DNA of 64,000 bases, from positions 62,001 through 126,000 of the forward strand of contig NZ_PNOR01000007.1 in the NCBI RefSeq assembly GCF_002869765.1, written 5' to 3'. Every line of letters begins with the position of its first letter. Position 1 is the stretch's first letter. The DNA is from Deinococcus planocerae (GTDB lineage Bacteria > Deinococcota > Deinococci > Deinococcales > Deinococcaceae). The notes beneath the pieces are model-generated. The model was not told where the DNA came from, did not search any database, and was given only the letters and a program-made list of their open reading frames with translations. This document shows positions 13,585 to 27,237 of the stretch, piece after piece. The position numbers and the translations under genes are program-made.

Positions 13585-14821
13585 GTTCGTGTGGCGGGTG
13601 GCCTCGCGCGACCTGCTCTCCACCCTGCGCGACCGCCGGGCCCTGGTGGGCAGCGTCCTGATCCCGCTGCTGCTCATCCCGCTCTTCACGCTCGGGCTGC
13701 CCCTGCTGCTGGGCCGCTTCGTGGGCGGGCAGGCGCAGGAACGGCAGCGGGTGGGGGTGGTCGGCACCCTCCCCGCCCCCCTGAGACAGGCCCTCACGCG
13801 GGACGAGCGGGGCCCGGACGGCGCCGTCACGCGCGCCGGGGTCCGGCTCGTGCCCGTGACCGAGCCGCGGGCTGCCGTGGCGTCGGGCGAGGTGGACGCG
13901 GCGCTGCGGGTCGCCTCTCCCCTGCCCGCCCGCGCGGGGGACGGCACGGGGCGGCTGGAGGTCTACGCGAGGCTCGGGAACCTGCGCGCCCAGACCGGGG
14001 CCTACGCCAAGGTGCAGGACGTGGTGGAGGGGTACAACCGCGGGCTCGCCGTGGATCGCCTCGCCGCGCTGGGGCTGGGGGCGGGGACCCTGACCCCCGT
14101 GACGCTCGCCCCCATCGACGCCAGCCCAGAGGGGGAGCGGCGGGGCGGGCAGCTCGCCTTCCTGATTCCGCTGCTGATGCTCAACTTCATCCTGACGGGG
14201 GCGACGGCGACGGCCCTCGACGCCACGGCGGGCGAGAAGGAGCGCGGCACCCTGGAGAGCCTGCTCGTCTCGCCGGTGCGCCGCTCGGAGGTCGTCGCGG
14301 GCAAACTCCTCGCCACCACCGTCACGGCGCTCACGACGGCGTGTTTCAGCGTGCTGGGCTTTCTCCTGACCGGGGTGGTGGCGGGCGTGGCCCTCTCCCG
14401 GGGCGGGACCTCCGACGAGATCGCGCGGAGTCTCGGCGGGCAACTCACCCTGAGCCCCGGAAGCGCCCTCGCCCTGCTCGCCACGGTGCTCAGCGCGGCC
14501 CTCTTGATCAGCGCCGTCCTGATCGCCCTGAGCATCTACGCGCGGGGCTACAAGGAGGCGCAGACGTACGTGACGCCCCTCTCGCTCGCCATCGTTTTTC
14601 CCGCCGTGCTGCTGCAATTCAGCGACTTCCTGACGCCGGGGAGCGGCCTCTACGCCCTGCCCCTCTTCGGGAGCATGCTCGCCATCCTCGACACGGTGCG
14701 CGGCAACCTGAGCCCGGGGCACCTGCTCGCCGCCGTGGGGGCCAACCTGCTCGGCGCGCTCGTGCTCGGTTTGATCGCGTGGCGGTCCTTCGGACGGGAG
14801 GAGGTCATCTTCCGCACCTGA
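13574..14821 (+). CDS. ABC-2 type permease (NatB-like)
   Basis: 415-aa membrane subunit of the exporter. One N-terminal membrane helix ([19 protein letters not shown]) is followed by a large extracytoplasmic domain (about residues 55-185) and then five or six helices. [19 protein letters not shown] leads into the conserved [20 protein letters not shown] cytoplasmic loop that marks the NatB/YhaP branch. The GTG start lies inside the 3' end of the ATPase gene, so the pair is co-translated. Confidence 0.9.
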
Positions 14822-14833
14822 GCGGTGCGAGAA

Positions 14834-14865
14834 GCGGGCCCCCCCCGCCGTGGGGGGGGGCCCGC
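14834..14865. terminator. Very strong G/C hairpin between convergent genes
   Basis: GCGGGCCCCCCCC and its complement form a 13-bp stem closing a loop of about 5 nt, between the ABC permease stop and the PRC-barrel stop. No U-run follows on either strand, so it may act as an RNA 3'-end stabiliser or pause site rather than a classical terminator. Confidence 0.6.
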
Positions 14866-14882
14866 CTCGTCGCTCCGAAAGA

Positions 14883-16577
14883 TCAGCGGCTGGAGTTCTT
14901 GGGATCGGTGGGGGTCGTGGGGTGCTGGGCGACGGGCGCCTCGTCCTGCCCCTCCAGCGCGGCGACACCCGTCTCGTGGGGGCGGGACTCCAGGGGGTTG
15001 ATGCTGACCGTCTCCTTGCTGACCGAATCGACCAGGATGTCGAGCACGTTGCCCTCGCGGGCGAGCTGCACGGCCTTGTTCGTCACGATCTCGCCGACGT
15101 TGAGGATGATCGTGTCGTCGGGGGCGAGGATCACGCGGGTCACCGGGCGGCCCAGCGCGTCGCGGATCTTTTGCTCCTGCTGCTGTTCCTGGCGCTCCTC
15201 CAGGGCCTGGCCGACGTCCTCGCGCTTCTCGCCGAACCACGACCGCGCGCGTTCGAGCAGGTTGCTCGCGCCCTCGCTGACGCTGGCGACGCCGCCCGAC
15301 AGCGCCGCGCCCGCCGCCGGGGCCACCGCGCCCGTCCGGCTGCCGGTCGCGTTGATCAGGGCCGACTCCACCCCGAAGCTGCGGGCCCGCTCGGCGACCG
15401 CCGGGGTCACGATCTGGCCCTGCACCGCGACCAGGCTGCCGCTCGGGGCGCGCACGTCGGTCTTCACGCGGCGGCCCACCGTGGCCTCCAGGGGGTCCAT
15501 CTGCGCCTGCACGGGCTGGGACTGGGCGTCGGTGTCGCTCTGCGCGCGCAGGCCCTGCATTCCTTCCTGCAAGGCCCCGCCCGTCGCGGCGGCGAGCAGC
15601 GCGGGGAGCACCCCGGCCTGCTCGGCCCGCTGAACCTGGAACTCGGTGATCGTCGCGCCCCTATGCACGATGACTTCCTGCACCCCGTCGGCGAGGTTGG
15701 CCACCACGTCGGTCGAGGCCGTCTTGCCCACGATGAACCCGCGCTGGCGTTCGGTGGAGGCGCTGCGCAGCTCCTCGACGCTGCCCTGCACCCGCTCCTT
15801 GGCCGTGTCGTACGCCCCGGAGAGCGCCCCACCCGTCACGCTCGTCAGCAGCGCGGTGAGCTTGCCCGCCGAGTCGGCCCGCTCGACCTGCTCGTGGGTG
15901 ATGGTCTCACCCTGGCGAACGAGCACCGTGCCGTCGTCGAGGGTCAGGTCGCCCCCGGCGGTCTTGCCGACGAGGAACTCCTTCTGGCGCTCCTTGGTGG
16001 CCTCGGCGATGTTGCCGTACCCCTGCTTGACGCTCTCGGCGGCGCTCTGGTAGGCCCCCTTGAGGCCGCCCGGCTCCTGCTCCTGCATCGAGGTCGCCAC
16101 GCTGATGGGCACGATGGCCGCGTCCTCGCCGATCTGCACGTGCTCGGGCGCGGGCACGAAGGTCCGCCCGCTGGAGAGGTCGCTGAAGATGCCGCCCGTC
16201 GCCTCGTAGCCCTCGACCCGGCCCGAGTGCTCGTCGAAGAACACGTCGGCGATCTTGCCGAGGTTCTGGCCGTCGGTCGTGAGCAGCGTCATTCCGACGA
16301 GGCTCACCTTGGAGTCGAGCACCTCGGCGAGCCGCCCGTCCTCGCGGGTCGTGGTCACCGAGTGCGAGCTGTCCACCATGATGGCGTCCTCGCCCACGCT
16401 GCGGATCGCCTCGAAGGGCACGACCTTCGCCGCGCGGAAAAAGCCGCCCTCGTCGACGAGGATGCCGAGCACCTGGTTGGCCTGGTGGTCGAACACGAGG
16501 TCACGCACCGTCTCCAGCCGCTCGCCGCTGTCGATGGCGATCACGGGACGTCCGAGCAGTTCTTTACCTTTGATCAT
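14883..16577 (-). CDS. PRC-barrel protein with four C-terminal barrel-like repeats
   Basis: 564-aa soluble protein. Residues 1-75 ([20 protein letters not shown]) and about 83-160 ([20 protein letters not shown]) are two PRC-barrel domains. Beyond 190 come four copies of a unit of the form VGKTAxxDL...[23 protein letters not shown]: near 204, 284, 372 and 487. Amphipathic linkers ([45 protein letters not shown]) resemble LEA-like or coiled segments. Function is unknown; PRC barrels bind RNA or act in photosynthetic and ribosome-maturation proteins. GGAG 9 nt before the ATG. It follows a 44-aa membrane peptide gene on the same strand. Confidence 0.82.
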   Translation of the reverse strand: MIKGKELLGRPVIAIDSGERLETVRDLVFDHQANQVLGILVDEGGFFRAAKVVPFEAIRSVGEDAIMVDSSHSVTTTREDGRLAEVLDSKVSLVGMTLLTTDGQNLGKIADVFFDEHSGRVEGYEATGGIFSDLSSGRTFVPAPEHVQIGEDAAIVPISVATSMQEQEPGGLKGAYQSAAESVKQGYGNIAEATKERQKEFLVGKTAGGDLTLDDGTVLVRQGETITHEQVERADSAGKLTALLTSVTGGALSGAYDTAKERVQGSVEELRSASTERQRGFIVGKTASTDVVANLADGVQEVIVHRGATITEFQVQRAEQAGVLPALLAAATGGALQEGMQGLRAQSDTDAQSQPVQAQMDPLEATVGRRVKTDVRAPSGSLVAVQGQIVTPAVAERARSFGVESALINATGSRTGAVAPAAGAALSGGVASVSEGASNLLERARSWFGEKREDVGQALEERQEQQQEQKIRDALGRPVTRVILAPDDTIILNVGEIVTNKAVQLAREGNVLDILVDSVSKETVSINPLESRPHETGVAALEGQDEAPVAQHPTTPTDPKNSSR

Positions 16578-16617
16578 GAATGAGCTCCGTTTCGGGTGAG
16601 CGCTGGGGTGACCCGCT

Positions 16618-16752
16618 TCAGAAGCCGAGGTTCAGGATGCCCTGCGGCTTGAGATACAGGAAATAGGCGAGCAGAAAAAGAACGATCAGAATCAAGATGA
16701 TCATGAGGGCGGTTCTGCCGCCGCCGCCACCAGTTCCTTGCAGTCGGGCCAT
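16618..16752 (-). CDS. 44-aa single-pass membrane peptide
   Basis: Starts [15 protein letters not shown], has one strong helix [20 protein letters not shown] and a short tail. The ATG at 16752 has an excellent GGAGGA Shine-Dalgarno 8 nt upstream and the -10-like TAGACT further up (about 16773-16778), with TCACAT 17 nt before that as a weak -35. It lies 40 nt upstream of the PRC-barrel gene and is probably cotranscribed with it. No function known. Confidence 0.7.
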   Translation of the reverse strand: MARLQGTGGGGGRTALMIILILIVLFLLAYFLYLKPQGILNLGF

Positions 16753-16874
16753 GTGTCGATCCTCCGAGGAAAAGTCTAAAAACACCGCCCCCACAATGTG
16801 ATTTTCGGGGCTCACCCCGGGTTGACTGAACCTTACGCCAGCCTTAAGGCAGCCCCGCGGCCTAGACTCCGCCC

Positions 16875-17650
16875 ATGCCCGCTCCCGCGCCCGGTTTGCC
16901 CCACCTGCGGGCCGCCCCGCCCCACTCCCCGCACGAGCGCCCCCTCGCGGAGCTGCCGCTCACCGTCCTCGTGGGAGTGACGGGCGTGGGCAAGAGCACC
17001 GCGCTCGCCGCCCTGATGGAGGCCGACCCGGGCGCGCGGGTGCTGCCCGACCGCCGCGAGCTCACCGACCACGTGGTGATCCTGCCGCTGGCGGGCGGCC
17101 CCGTGGGCGACCGCGCCGAGAGATTCCGCCTCACCGCCCTCTACCGCGAGCGGCACCCCGGCGGCATGGCACACGCGCTGGGGACGCTGAGCGCGGACAC
17201 CCGGCACTGGGGAAAGCGTCCCCTCTTCGACGGCCTGCGCGGGCTGGAGGAGGTGCGGCACGCCGCCGAGCACTTCCCGAGGTGGCGCTTCGTGGCCCTG
17301 AACGCCCCCGACCCCGTGCGGGTGCGGCGGCTGTTGGGCCGCGCGGACGCCTTCGACCGGGTGGCGGGCTCCGGGGCGGGGGCCGACCTGCGCGCCAGCC
17401 TCGCCGCCCTGCCCGGCGCGGGGGCGGTGTTCACGCCCGCCGAATTTGGTGGCCTCGCCGCGCTCGCGGAGGAGGGCCACGCCCCGGCGGACATCCTGGC
17501 CAAGGTGCGGATCGTGGTGACCGAGAGAGCGCACTACGACCCGGACGCGGCGAGCGCTTTCCTGCGGACGCTGCCGCCCTCCCACGCCCTGATCCTCGAC
17601 ACGGTGGCCCTCACCCCCGCGCAGGTGGCGCAGGCCGTCCGGGCGTGGGT

Positions 17651-17654
<4 letters not shown>
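16875..17654 (+). CDS. P-loop ATPase/kinase-like protein
   Basis: 259-aa protein with Walker [15 protein letters not shown] near residue 34. Residues 50-100 contain [19 protein letters not shown] and [16 protein letters not shown]; a Walker-B-like hydrophobic strand [12 protein letters not shown] occurs near 137 and [11 protein letters not shown] near the end. No recognised family beyond P-loop NTPase. TAGACT (16863-16868) ends 6 nt before the ATG. It overlaps the epimerase gene by 4 nt (GTGA), suggesting a joint function, perhaps in peptide or cofactor metabolism, but that is inference. Confidence 0.75.
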
Positions 17655-18739
<1,085 letters not shown>

Positions 18740-18749
18740 CGCCGCCCTT

Positions 18750-18766
18750 TGTCAGACTTCTGTCAG
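18750..18766 (+). promoter_or_regulatory. TGTCAG direct repeat, 11-bp period (Pho-box-like)
   Basis: TGTCAG at 18750-18755 and again at 18761-18766. Repeats of a TGTCA core spaced 11 bp resemble PhoB-type boxes. It lies upstream of the small membrane protein gene at 18829. The same arrangement recurs at 54631-54647. The regulator is inferred, not shown. Confidence 0.35.
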
Positions 18767-18828
18767 AGCCAGGCGTGACCCGTCTAGGTACATCTCGCCT
18801 TTTTTGCCAGTTTCAGGCAGCATGAAGT

Positions 18829-19104
18829 ATGGGTCAAGACATTCTTAATGCGCTCGTCCTGCCGCTTCTGTTCAGCATGGGGGCCGGTACCTATGCCTAC
18901 CTGCGCTTTCCGGAGCGCCGACCGCGCGTGCTGCTGAGCCTGATCCTCTTTCAGCTCGTGGGCGCCTACGGACACGCGACGCAGCCGGGCGCGGCGCTGT
19001 TCGGTTTGCTCGTGGTGCACGGCCTGGTCGTCTTCGCGCTGCTGCTCCACGGGTTGCAAACCCCGCGGGGCGAACTCGCGCCCGAGCGGGTGCGGCGCGA
19101 CTAG
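18829..19104 (+). CDS. Small membrane protein, 91 aa
   Basis: Three hydrophobic helices: ILNALVLPLLFSMGAGTYAYL, VLLSLILFQLVGAYGH, and LFGLLVVHGLVVFALLLHGL, followed by a charged C-terminal tail. Unrecognised family. Upstream there is an AT-richer patch (18785-18815) that probably holds the promoter, with the TGTCAG repeat before it. Convergent with the protease gene. Confidence 0.7.
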   Translation: MGQDILNALVLPLLFSMGAGTYAYLRFPERRPRVLLSLILFQLVGAYGHATQPGAALFGLLVVHGLVVFALLLHGLQTPRGELAPERVRRD

Positions 19105-19117
19105 ACGGGGCTAGGGA

Positions 19118-19163
19118 AAGGCGAGCGGTGGACCGGGAAGAACCCCAGTCCACCACTCGCTTT
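19118..19163. terminator. Bidirectional terminator between membrane protein and protease genes
   Basis: GCGAGCGGTGGAC (19121-19133) pairs with GTCCACCACTCGC (19148-19160) with a single mismatch, extended by AAAG/TTT outside; U-rich flanks occur on both strands (TTTCTC and CTTTCCC). It fits a shared terminator for convergent genes. Confidence 0.75.
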
Positions 19164-19178
19164 CTCGGACCTCCCGAC

Positions 19179-20543
19179 TCAGCGCAGGGCGGCGCTCACA
19201 GCGGCCTGGGCGTCGAGGAGGGGCAGGCCGCCCGAGGCGTTGGCGCTCCCGACGAGCAGGGCGCGCGTCTGCGGGGCGGTGAGGTCGGGGTTCGCCGCGC
19301 GCACCAGGGCCGCCACGCCGCTGACGAGGGGCGCGGCGTCGCTCGTGCCCGCGCTCAGGCCGTAGGCGCTGCCGGGCGAGAGGACGAGGAGGTCCTGGTC
19401 GCGGGTGGCGCCCGGGCAAAAGCCGCTGGCCGCCCCACCCGGCGCGACGAGATCGAGCGGGCGCGTCTGCGAGGCGGTGGGCCGCTCGCTGTAGCAGGCC
19501 AGCGTCCGGTCGCTCGCCCCGACCGCCCCCACCGCGATCACGTTCGGGTTGCTCGCCGGGTAGTACACGCCCTGGTACCCCCCGACGCCGGGCGTGTTGC
19601 CCGCCGCCGCGACGAGCACTGCCGTCCTCGCCGCGTTGTTCAGGGCCGTCTCCAGCGCCTTGTCCCCCGGGTTGCCGGGCGTGCCCAGGCTCAGGTTGAT
19701 GACCTTGGCCCCCTGCGCCACCGCGTAGTTGATCCCCTGCGCGATGGCGCTCGTCGAGCCGCCGTCCGCCCCGAGCACCTTGACGGGGAGCAGGTTGCGC
19801 CCGCTCCAGGTCACGCCCGCCAGGCCCACGCCGTTGTTCGTGGCCGCGCCGATCAGCCCCACGCTCGCCGTGCCGTGCCCGAGCAGGTCCACGGTGGCTG
19901 AGCTCTCCCCGCTCACAAAACTCCGGCCACCCAGGAGCCGCCCCTGGAGGTCGCGGTGGCCGCCGTCCGCGCCCGTGTCGAGCACCGCCGTCAGCGCCCC
20001 CCCCGGCGTCTTGCCGCAGGCGCCCAGCACGTCCCACGCGCCCGACGCCCGGATGCGGGTGAGGTAAGTCTGGGAGACGTTCGTGAAACCGAGGTCGACT
20101 CCCCCGTTGCCGGGGTAGCCGGGGTCATCCGGCGTGGCGAGGGACCTGTAGAGGAAGTCCGGCTGCACGCGCGCCCCCGCCGCCGCCAGCCGCCCGGCGA
20201 AGGCCCGGTCCGTCTCACCCGCCGGGGTGAGCGCCAGGGTGAGGCCCTCCGTCACCCGCTGGGTCCGCACGGTCGAGAGGAGGCCCAGGCTTTGCGCGCC
20301 CAGGGTGCCGTCCGTATTCAGCACGAGCACCCGGCCCGGCACGTGGGGCGCCGTCCAGTCGGGGGCGGGCACGGTCGTCGGGAGGACGCTGGCCGCCGTC
20401 ACGCTCGCCGGGAGGGCCGCACCGGCACTCACTGTCTGGGCGCACACGTCCGTCCCGCCGCCTCCCGGCGGGTCCCCCGTTCCCCCGCAAGACGCGAGGG
20501 CCACGGCGACGGTCAGGGCCAGCAGGGGCAGGGCGGGTTTCAT
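19179..20543 (-). CDS. Subtilisin-like (S8) serine protease, lipoprotein
   Basis: 454-aa secreted protease. The signal peptide [19 protein letters not shown] ends in a lipobox (LASC), so Cys19 is probably lipidated. A proregion of about 100 residues follows. Catalytic Asp in [13 protein letters not shown], His in [12 protein letters not shown], Ser in [19 protein letters not shown] near residue 400, and the oxyanion Asn lies in [11 protein letters not shown]; all are intact. It probably acts at the cell surface on extracellular protein. TATCAC (20550-20555) lies 6 nt before the ATG; the hexamer departs from TANNNT at the last base. Confidence 0.92.
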   Translation of the reverse strand: MKPALPLLALTVAVALASCGGTGDPPGGGGTDVCAQTVSAGAALPASVTAASVLPTTVPAPDWTAPHVPGRVLVLNTDGTLGAQSLGLLSTVRTQRVTEGLTLALTPAGETDRAFAGRLAAAGARVQPDFLYRSLATPDDPGYPGNGGVDLGFTNVSQTYLTRIRASGAWDVLGACGKTPGGALTAVLDTGADGGHRDLQGRLLGGRSFVSGESSATVDLLGHGTASVGLIGAATNNGVGLAGVTWSGRNLLPVKVLGADGGSTSAIAQGINYAVAQGAKVINLSLGTPGNPGDKALETALNNAARTAVLVAAAGNTPGVGGYQGVYYPASNPNVIAVGAVGASDRTLACYSERPTASQTRPLDLVAPGGAASGFCPGATRDQDLLVLSPGSAYGLSAGTSDAAPLVSGVAALVRAANPDLTAPQTRALLVGSANASGGLPLLDAQAAVSAALR

Positions 20544-20641
20544 CCGTCCGTGATAGCCCATTTCCCTGACGCCAGACTGAGGGCCACCCCGCACAGCCCT
20601 CACCCAGGGGAGACGGCGGGGCCGCCGCGTACCATAGCCGC

Positions 20642-21226
20642 ATGAGCGACCTGGCCCTTCGCAAGATCAGCGAGGAGGAATACCTCCGCACGGAGGAACT
20701 CAGCCCTTACAGGCGGGAGTACATCGACGGCTTCGTCTCTGCTCTCCACGGCGAGGACACGCCGAACGCGCAGGCGGGCGCGACGAGCAGGCACGGGCTG
20801 ATCTGCATGAACATCGGCTCGGCGCTGCACCGAATCGCCCTGCGGCAGGGCTGCCGCCTGTATCAGAGCGACATGCGCGTGCGGATTTCGCAGCCTCGCT
20901 TCACGCGGTATTACTCTCCCGACCTGGTCCTGACCTGCGACCCGGTGGACGACGACGCCACCTTCCTCGCCTCGCCGTGCCTCGTCGCGGAAGTCCTGAG
21001 CCCCAGCACCCGCGACCTGGACCGCCGCGAGAAACTGTTCGCCTACACCGCCCTCCCCAGCGTGCAAGGGTACCTGCTGGTCGATACGGCCACCCGCGCC
21101 GCCCGCCTCTACGTCAGGAACGGCGAAGCCTGGGACGAGCAGTACGCGGAGGAGGGGGAGTTGAGGTTGCCGTGTCTGGACGTTCCCCTGGTCCTCTCCG
21201 ACATCTACGAGGGGATCAACCTCTGA
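20642..21226 (+). CDS. Uma2-family (DUF820) putative endonuclease, copy 1
   Basis: 194-aa PD-(D/E)XK-fold protein of a family with many paralogues in Cyanobacteria and Deinococcus. Features: [20 protein letters not shown] at the N-terminus, then [21 protein letters not shown] with the catalytic-type Asp, then [20 protein letters not shown] with Glu and the downstream Lys, ending [16 protein letters not shown]. Biological role unresolved. TACCAT (20630-20635) is 6 nt before the ATG. It heads a small tandem cluster with a relic and a second copy. Confidence 0.87.
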   Translation: MSDLALRKISEEEYLRTEELSPYRREYIDGFVSALHGEDTPNAQAGATSRHGLICMNIGSALHRIALRQGCRLYQSDMRVRISQPRFTRYYSPDLVLTCDPVDDDATFLASPCLVAEVLSPSTRDLDRREKLFAYTALPSVQGYLLVDTATRAARLYVRNGEAWDEQYAEEGELRLPCLDVPLVLSDIYEGINL

Positions 21227-21230
21227 CTTG

Positions 21231-21323
21231 TCGCGGGTCAGGGTTGTGGAGGACGGCGTGCGGCTGCCCTGCCTGGACGTGGAGCTGAGGCTGGACGAGG
21301 TGTATGAGGGGGGAGGGCTGTAG
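21231..21323 (+). pseudogene. C-terminal remnant of a third Uma2 gene
   Basis: Reading to the TAG at 21321 gives VVEDGVRLPCLDVELRLDEVYEGGGL, about 26-31 codons that align with the C-termini of both flanking Uma2 proteins ([19 protein letters not shown] and AVQLPCLEMELSLATIYEG). No start codon or upstream domain remains, and the fragment begins directly after the stop of copy 1. It is best explained as the leftover of a paralogue lost by deletion between tandem repeats. Confidence 0.8.
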
Positions 21324-21381
21324 GCATCACAGGTTGGCTTGCTCGGCAGCTAGGAAGAGCATGGCGCGTCTAAACTGAGGC

Positions 21382-21927
21382 ATGGCCGACCCCGCCTTTC
21401 GTACCGTCAGTGTCGAGGAATATCTTCGGCTGGAACGCGACAACCCGACCCGTCACGAGTACATCGACGGCTTCGTGTACGCGCAGGCGGGAGCCAGCCG
21501 AACGCACAACCTTATCGCGGGCAACATCCACGTCGCCCTGCATCCCGTGGCGAGGGGCGCAGGATGTTTCGTCTATCAGAGTGACATGAAAGTGCGCGTC
21601 ACGCCGACCCGCTATCACTACCCCGACGTGGTGGTGAGTTGCGCCAGGGACTCGGACGACGAGTACACCGAGACCGCGCCCTGCCTGATTGTGGAAGTGA
21701 TGAGCGCCAGCACACGATCAGAGGATCAGGTCTACAAGGCAGAACGTTACCGGGAACTGCCCACGCTGCGGGGCTACCTGATGGTGGACAGCCAGAGCCG
21801 CGCCGCCGCCCTCTACCGCCGCACCGACGAGGGGTGGGTGTTGGAAGTGATTGAGAAGGCTGTCCAGCTCCCCTGCCTGGAGATGGAGTTGAGCCTCGCC
21901 ACGATCTATGAGGGTGTTCGGCTTTGA
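21382..21927 (+). CDS. Uma2-family (DUF820) putative endonuclease, copy 2
   Basis: 181-aa paralogue of the gene at 20642: EYLRLERDNPTRHEYIDGFV, then MKVRVTPTRYHYPDVVVSCA, then CLIVEVMSASTRSEDQVYKAERY and LPCLEMELSLATIYEG. The PD-(D/E)XK acidic residues and the lysine are kept, so the enzyme is probably active. TAAACT (21371-21376) ends 5 nt before the ATG, giving it an independent leaderless promoter. Confidence 0.87.
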   Translation: MADPAFRTVSVEEYLRLERDNPTRHEYIDGFVYAQAGASRTHNLIAGNIHVALHPVARGAGCFVYQSDMKVRVTPTRYHYPDVVVSCARDSDDEYTETAPCLIVEVMSASTRSEDQVYKAERYRELPTLRGYLMVDSQSRAAALYRRTDEGWVLEVIEKAVQLPCLEMELSLATIYEGVRL

Positions 21928-22061
21928 GCTGGCGACCTTTGACAAGGGATGTGTGGCGAACACTTGATCGAGTTGATAGGCGGCTGATCAAGTGCGTTTG
22001 AAACGCATCTGGAGAAGCGTTCTGACCCCCCGTCGATACAGCACGTGTCGACACCGTTAAC

Positions 22062-22328
22062 ATGGCAAGTTATGACATCTTCGCGTGGCTGAACCGGGAT
22101 AACCTGGATGATCACACGGGCTATCTTATTGGCTTCCTCACAACCGAGCAGGTCGTCGCACTCGGGCCAACCCTGCTCAAGGTAGAACAAGCACACGGCG
22201 TTACGCTCCCCTTCATCGGGAACGCACGACTCACGAGGGCGCAGGTTCGTGCCGCGTTGGAGGCAGCCCTCTCGACTCTTCGTATCGCCGTGGACCTCCA
22301 CGTAGGGATTCTGTGGGCCACACCATGA
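22062..22328 (+). CDS. Hypothetical 88-aa protein
   Basis: Unrecognised small soluble protein ([60 protein letters not shown]). G+C content is lower than in surrounding genes. No Shine-Dalgarno sequence or TANNNT box at leaderless distance is visible; the perfect 10-bp palindrome GTGTCGACAC (22045-22054) lies just upstream and could be an operator. A terminator follows at 22372. Moderately likely to be real. Confidence 0.5.
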   Translation: MASYDIFAWLNRDNLDDHTGYLIGFLTTEQVVALGPTLLKVEQAHGVTLPFIGNARLTRAQVRAALEAALSTLRIAVDLHVGILWATP

Positions 22329-22371
22329 GATTGAGACGATAACCGGACACTCCCTCTCTTCGGGGAGCAAG

Positions 22372-22403
22372 AAGGCCCCTGCCATTCCTGAGCAGGGGCC
22401 TTT
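22372..22403. terminator. Bidirectional intrinsic terminator between hypothetical gene and acnA
   Basis: AAGGCCCCTGC (22372-22382) pairs with GCAGGGGCCTT (22392-22402), an 11-bp stem with a 9-nt loop, followed by T-rich tracts on the plus strand (TTCCCTTTCC) and on the minus strand (CTTCTTGC). It ends acnA and the small gene. Confidence 0.85.
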
Positions 22404-22425
22404 CCCTTTCCTGAAGTCCTTGACC

Positions 22426-25471
<3,046 letters not shown>

Positions 25472-25816
25472 ATGGACGACCGCAAGAACGGCGATACGAG
25501 CGCAGCGGGAGCACAGGAGAATGTCGGTCTGCGGGAGGTGACCGACAACCCCAATTGGGACACGGGCGGCGAGAAGAGCACGGGAGACGCCATCCAGGAC
25601 GGTATCTACCAGCATGTCAGCGACGAGAACGCGGGGGCGGGCTCGGACGTGCCCGTCAACCAGCGGGCGTCGAGCGACGACCAGATGCGGCCCAGCGCCC
25701 CGGCGGGCGGGATGACAACGGCCTCCCAGAGCTACGGCGGCTACAGCGAGGGCCAACCCGCGAGCGGGGCCGCGGCCAATCCCGAGAAGACGGTAGACGG
25801 GGAACAGGGAAGCTGA
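25472..25816 (+). CDS. Small hydrophilic, probably disordered protein
   Basis: Unrecognised 114-aa protein rich in Gly, Ala, Ser, Asp, Glu, Gln and Asn with almost no hydrophobic core (MDDRKNGDTSAAGAQENVG; GGEKSTGDAIQDGIYQHVSD). Composition recalls hydrophilin or LEA-like stress proteins, but there is no LEA 11-mer. A good AAAGGAGA Shine-Dalgarno sits 7 nt before the ATG. It could be a desiccation or stress protein; that is only inference from composition and host. Confidence 0.7.
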   Translation: MDDRKNGDTSAAGAQENVGLREVTDNPNWDTGGEKSTGDAIQDGIYQHVSDENAGAGSDVPVNQRASSDDQMRPSAPAGGMTTASQSYGGYSEGQPASGAAANPEKTVDGEQGS

Positions 25817-25899
25817 GGCGGGGGCAGGGTGAGAAGGTGGGCCCCGCTTCGCTTGCGTTGTAGGAGGGGGTTCGGGAACAGCGTCACCTGCCCTGCTGA

Positions 25900-25944
25900 G
25901 CGGGCCTGGCGCGGCATCCCATCTGCCCCCGGCGCCAGGCCCGC
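25900..25944. terminator. Hairpin between convergent genes
   Basis: GCGGGCCTGGCGC (25900-25912) pairs perfectly with GCGCCAGGCCCGC (25932-25944), a 13-bp stem with a loop of about 19 nt. No strong U-run on either side; probably a shared 3'-end structure. Confidence 0.6.
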
Positions 25945-26015
25945 TTACCCCCTCTCCTGCGGAGCTCGACAAATCCCGGCCTCCCCCCTCAAGGGGACGG
26001 GTCGATAAGTGCCCC

Positions 26016-27083
26016 TCAACCCGGAAACTCGATCAACACGTGCTCCGCGCTGAAGCCCGGCCCCATCGCGCTCAGAAGGGCCTTCCCCTGCGGGCCACTG
26101 CGCAGGGTCTCTTCCAGCACGAACAGGACGGTCACGCTGCTCATGTTGCCGTGGCGGCACAGGACGCGGCGGCTGGTGTTCAGGGCACCCTCGGGCAACT
26201 CCAGCGCGTCCTCGTAGGCGGAGAGGACTTTCACGCCGCCCGGGTGGACGACGAAGGTCTCCACCTCCTCCCGCGTCCAGCCGTGGGCGGCGAGGGCCCC
26301 GGCCACGTTCTGGGCCATCATCGAGTGGACGAGGGTGGGGATGTCGCGGGAGAAGCGGACCTTGAGGCCGTCGTCCACCACGTCCCAGCCCATGATGTCC
26401 TCGGAGTCCTCGATCAGGGTGGAGTAGCCGCCGTGGAGGCTGAGCAAGGGGGCCGGGCCGGGCACGTCGGGCGCGGTGACGACGAGGGCCGCGCCGCCGT
26501 CCGCGAAGAGGGCCGTGCCCACGAAGTTGCTCCCCGACTCGTCGCCCTTCACCAGGGTCAGGCTGCACAGCTCGACGGCTACGTACAGCACGCGCCGGTA
26601 TCCCGCGCGCACGAGATCGGCGGCCCGCGCGAGCCCCGCCGCTCCCCCCGCGCAGCCCAGGCCCCACACGGGCAGGCGCGCGGCGTGGCGGTTGAGGCCA
26701 AGCGCCTCGATCAGGGAGGCGTCGAGGCTGGGGGTGCTCAGGCCGCTGGTGTTCACGACGACCACGGCGTCCACGTCGCCCGGGGCAATCTCCGCCCGCT
26801 CCAGCGCCTCGCGGGCCAGCCGCAGGGTCAGGGCGCGGGCCTCCTCGACGAAGACGGCGTTCTTCTCCCCGAAGCCGCGCGGCTCCAGGTACCACTCCAG
26901 GGGGCGGGAGAGGGCGCGAAACTTGATCTGGGCGTTGTCGAACACGTCGAGCATGTGGGGGCGGGCCGCCATGCGCGGGAAGAGGGTCCGGGCCGCCTCC
27001 CGGATGTCCGACTGCGGGACGCGGTAGGGCGGCAGCCCGGTGACGAGCGAGCGCAAGGCGGGGAGGGCAGGCATGGTGGGCAT
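26016..27083 (-). CDS. Type III polyketide synthase (chalcone synthase superfamily)
   Basis: 355-aa homodimeric ketosynthase that extends acyl-CoA with malonyl-CoA to make pyrones, resorcinols or naphthalenes. The catalytic Cys is in [16 protein letters not shown], the His in [15 protein letters not shown], and the Asn in [38 protein letters not shown] is the CoA-tunnel region. All are intact. No methyltransferase, hydroxylase or other tailoring gene is adjacent, so the product cannot be predicted. Start taken as ATG 27083; ATG 27074 or GTG 27137 are alternatives. Confidence 0.88.
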   Translation of the reverse strand: MPTMPALPALRSLVTGLPPYRVPQSDIREAARTLFPRMAARPHMLDVFDNAQIKFRALSRPLEWYLEPRGFGEKNAVFVEEARALTLRLAREALERAEIAPGDVDAVVVVNTSGLSTPSLDASLIEALGLNRHAARLPVWGLGCAGGAAGLARAADLVRAGYRRVLYVAVELCSLTLVKGDESGSNFVGTALFADGGAALVVTAPDVPGPAPLLSLHGGYSTLIEDSEDIMGWDVVDDGLKVRFSRDIPTLVHSMMAQNVAGALAAHGWTREEVETFVVHPGGVKVLSAYEDALELPEGALNTSRRVLCRHGNMSSVTVLFVLEETLRSGPQGKALLSAMGPGFSAEHVLIEFPG

Positions 27084-27237
27084 TTTCTCGTCTGCATACC
27101 GAGGCCCCGCCGTACCAAAAGCACGGTTGTCCTCCACCGGGAGAGGGGAAAACCCCGATCAACAGCTCATCTTCCGTCAGAGTGCGGAGGCGGAGGCAGG
27201 CCCGCCTGCCCTCCCTCCGCCTCCCCGCTCAGGCCGC

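Noticed and set aside
22045..22054. 10-bp perfect palindrome GTGTCGACAC before the 88-aa hypothetical gene
   Set aside because: A single short palindrome (it contains a SalI-type site) with no repeated occurrence is too weak to call an operator; mentioned only in the gene entry.
25472..25816. LEA protein annotation for the hydrophilic 114-aa protein
   Set aside because: Composition is compatible, but no LEA 11-mer or other repeat is present, so the name would be a guess.
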